From Coriobacteriales bacterium (lineage in GTDB: Bacteria; Actinomycetota; Coriobacteriia; Coriobacteriales; UBA8131), in contig JAITTM010000093.1 in the NCBI GenBank assembly GCA_031286975.1, positions 1 through 5,264 of the forward strand: 5,264 nucleotides of DNA, given 5' to 3'. Made by a program: the position numbers and the translations under genes. The notes under the pieces were generated by a model that saw nothing but the letters and a program-made list of their open reading frames with translations, was not told the DNA's origin and did not search any database. Below, in pieces: positions 5,086-5,264 of the stretch. Every line of letters begins with the position of its first letter. Position 1 is the stretch's first letter.

Positions 5086-5264
5086 TGCTCCCTGTCGCGC
5101 CGCCCAGCGCTGAGAGCTCACTGTGGCTTGCTCAGCAGGTGATTGCAAGAGCCGCCGCTACCGGTCTACAGATAGGCGCGGCGGAGTCCTGTACGGGTGG
5201 CCTGATCGCCGCCGTGCTCACGCAGGTTCCCGGTGCTTCCGAGGTCTTCAAAGGTGCCGTGGTA
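5082..5264 (+). CDS. CinA C-terminal domain / PncC-type nicotinamide-nucleotide amidase, N-terminal 61 residues (3' end outside window)
   Basis: The visible 61 residues contain the CinA C-terminal family opening: a helix [15 protein letters not shown] (14-28), then [20 protein letters not shown] (32-51) and VFKGAVV at the window edge. Ser36 in the AESCTGG motif is at the position proposed as nucleophile in PncC enzymes, which deamidate nicotinamide mononucleotide to nicotinate mononucleotide in pyridine nucleotide recycling. The motif lies only about 35 residues from the start, so the MoCF-like N-terminal domain of full-length CinA is absent; this is the short stand-alone form. The start ATG overlaps the pgsA TGA (ATGA), with AGGGA upstream, so it is translated with pgsA. 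In many actinobacteria recA follows this gene, which cannot be checked here. The symbol is left empty because cinA, pncC and ygaD are all used. Confidence 0.88.
   Translation, partial: MMLPVAPPSAESSLWLAQQVIARAAATGLQIGAAESCTGGLIAAVLTQVPGASEVFKGAVV

Noticed and set aside
4396..5148. 250-codon open frame on the minus strand opposite pgsA
   Set aside because: The product is a polar Gln/Asp/His-rich sequence typical of the complement of a membrane protein gene; pgsA on the other strand has a complete catalytic motif.

Overview
The window is a stretch of bacterial housekeeping chromosome. All six genes lie on the + strand and are tightly packed: the 3' part of ftsK (DNA translocase), a RodZ-like membrane HTH protein, a YajQ-family protein, rimO (ribosomal S12 methylthiotransferase), pgsA (phosphatidylglycerophosphate synthase) and the 5' end of a stand-alone CinA C-terminal (PncC-type) amidase. 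The DNA is fairly GC-rich, GTG starts are used for two genes, and the order ftsK / RodZ-like / rimO / pgsA / cinA is typical of Actinomycetota and some Bacillota. I infer a Coriobacteriia-type actinobacterium (Collinsella/Olsenella/Atopobium neighbourhood) with moderate confidence; no marker here fixes the genus.

Layout. Bases 1-1158 encode the FtsK motor from its Walker A motif to the DNA-reading winged helix. Bases 1159-1311 are a 153-bp non-coding gap with a candidate promoter and a strong ribosome binding site for the RodZ-like gene (1312-2415). yajQ (2430-2927) follows after 14 bp. Immediately after the yajQ stop lies a 54-bp nested dyad (2928-2981) with perfect 14-bp outer arms. It probably forms a terminator-like hairpin, and it also contains a plausible promoter. 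A short leader with competing small hairpins (2987-3021) then leads into rimO (3022-4416). pgsA (4423-5085) begins 6 bp after the rimO stop, and the amidase gene (from 5082) overlaps the pgsA stop by an ATGA. The probable transcription units are therefore RodZ-like-yajQ and rimO-pgsA-cinA, separated by the dyad.

Function. FtsK clears chromosomes from the septum, the RodZ-like protein probably links the cytoplasm to cell-shape or wall machinery, PgsA makes the phosphatidylglycerol precursor, RimO modifies the ribosome, and the PncC-type amidase recycles pyridine nucleotides. They share a growth and division theme but not one pathway.

I found no evidence for an undescribed multi-gene system. 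The most interesting signals are non-coding: the 54-bp dyad after yajQ and the mutually exclusive hairpins over the rimO ribosome binding site. A degenerate 30-bp tandem repeat in the RimO interdomain linker is also worth a look.
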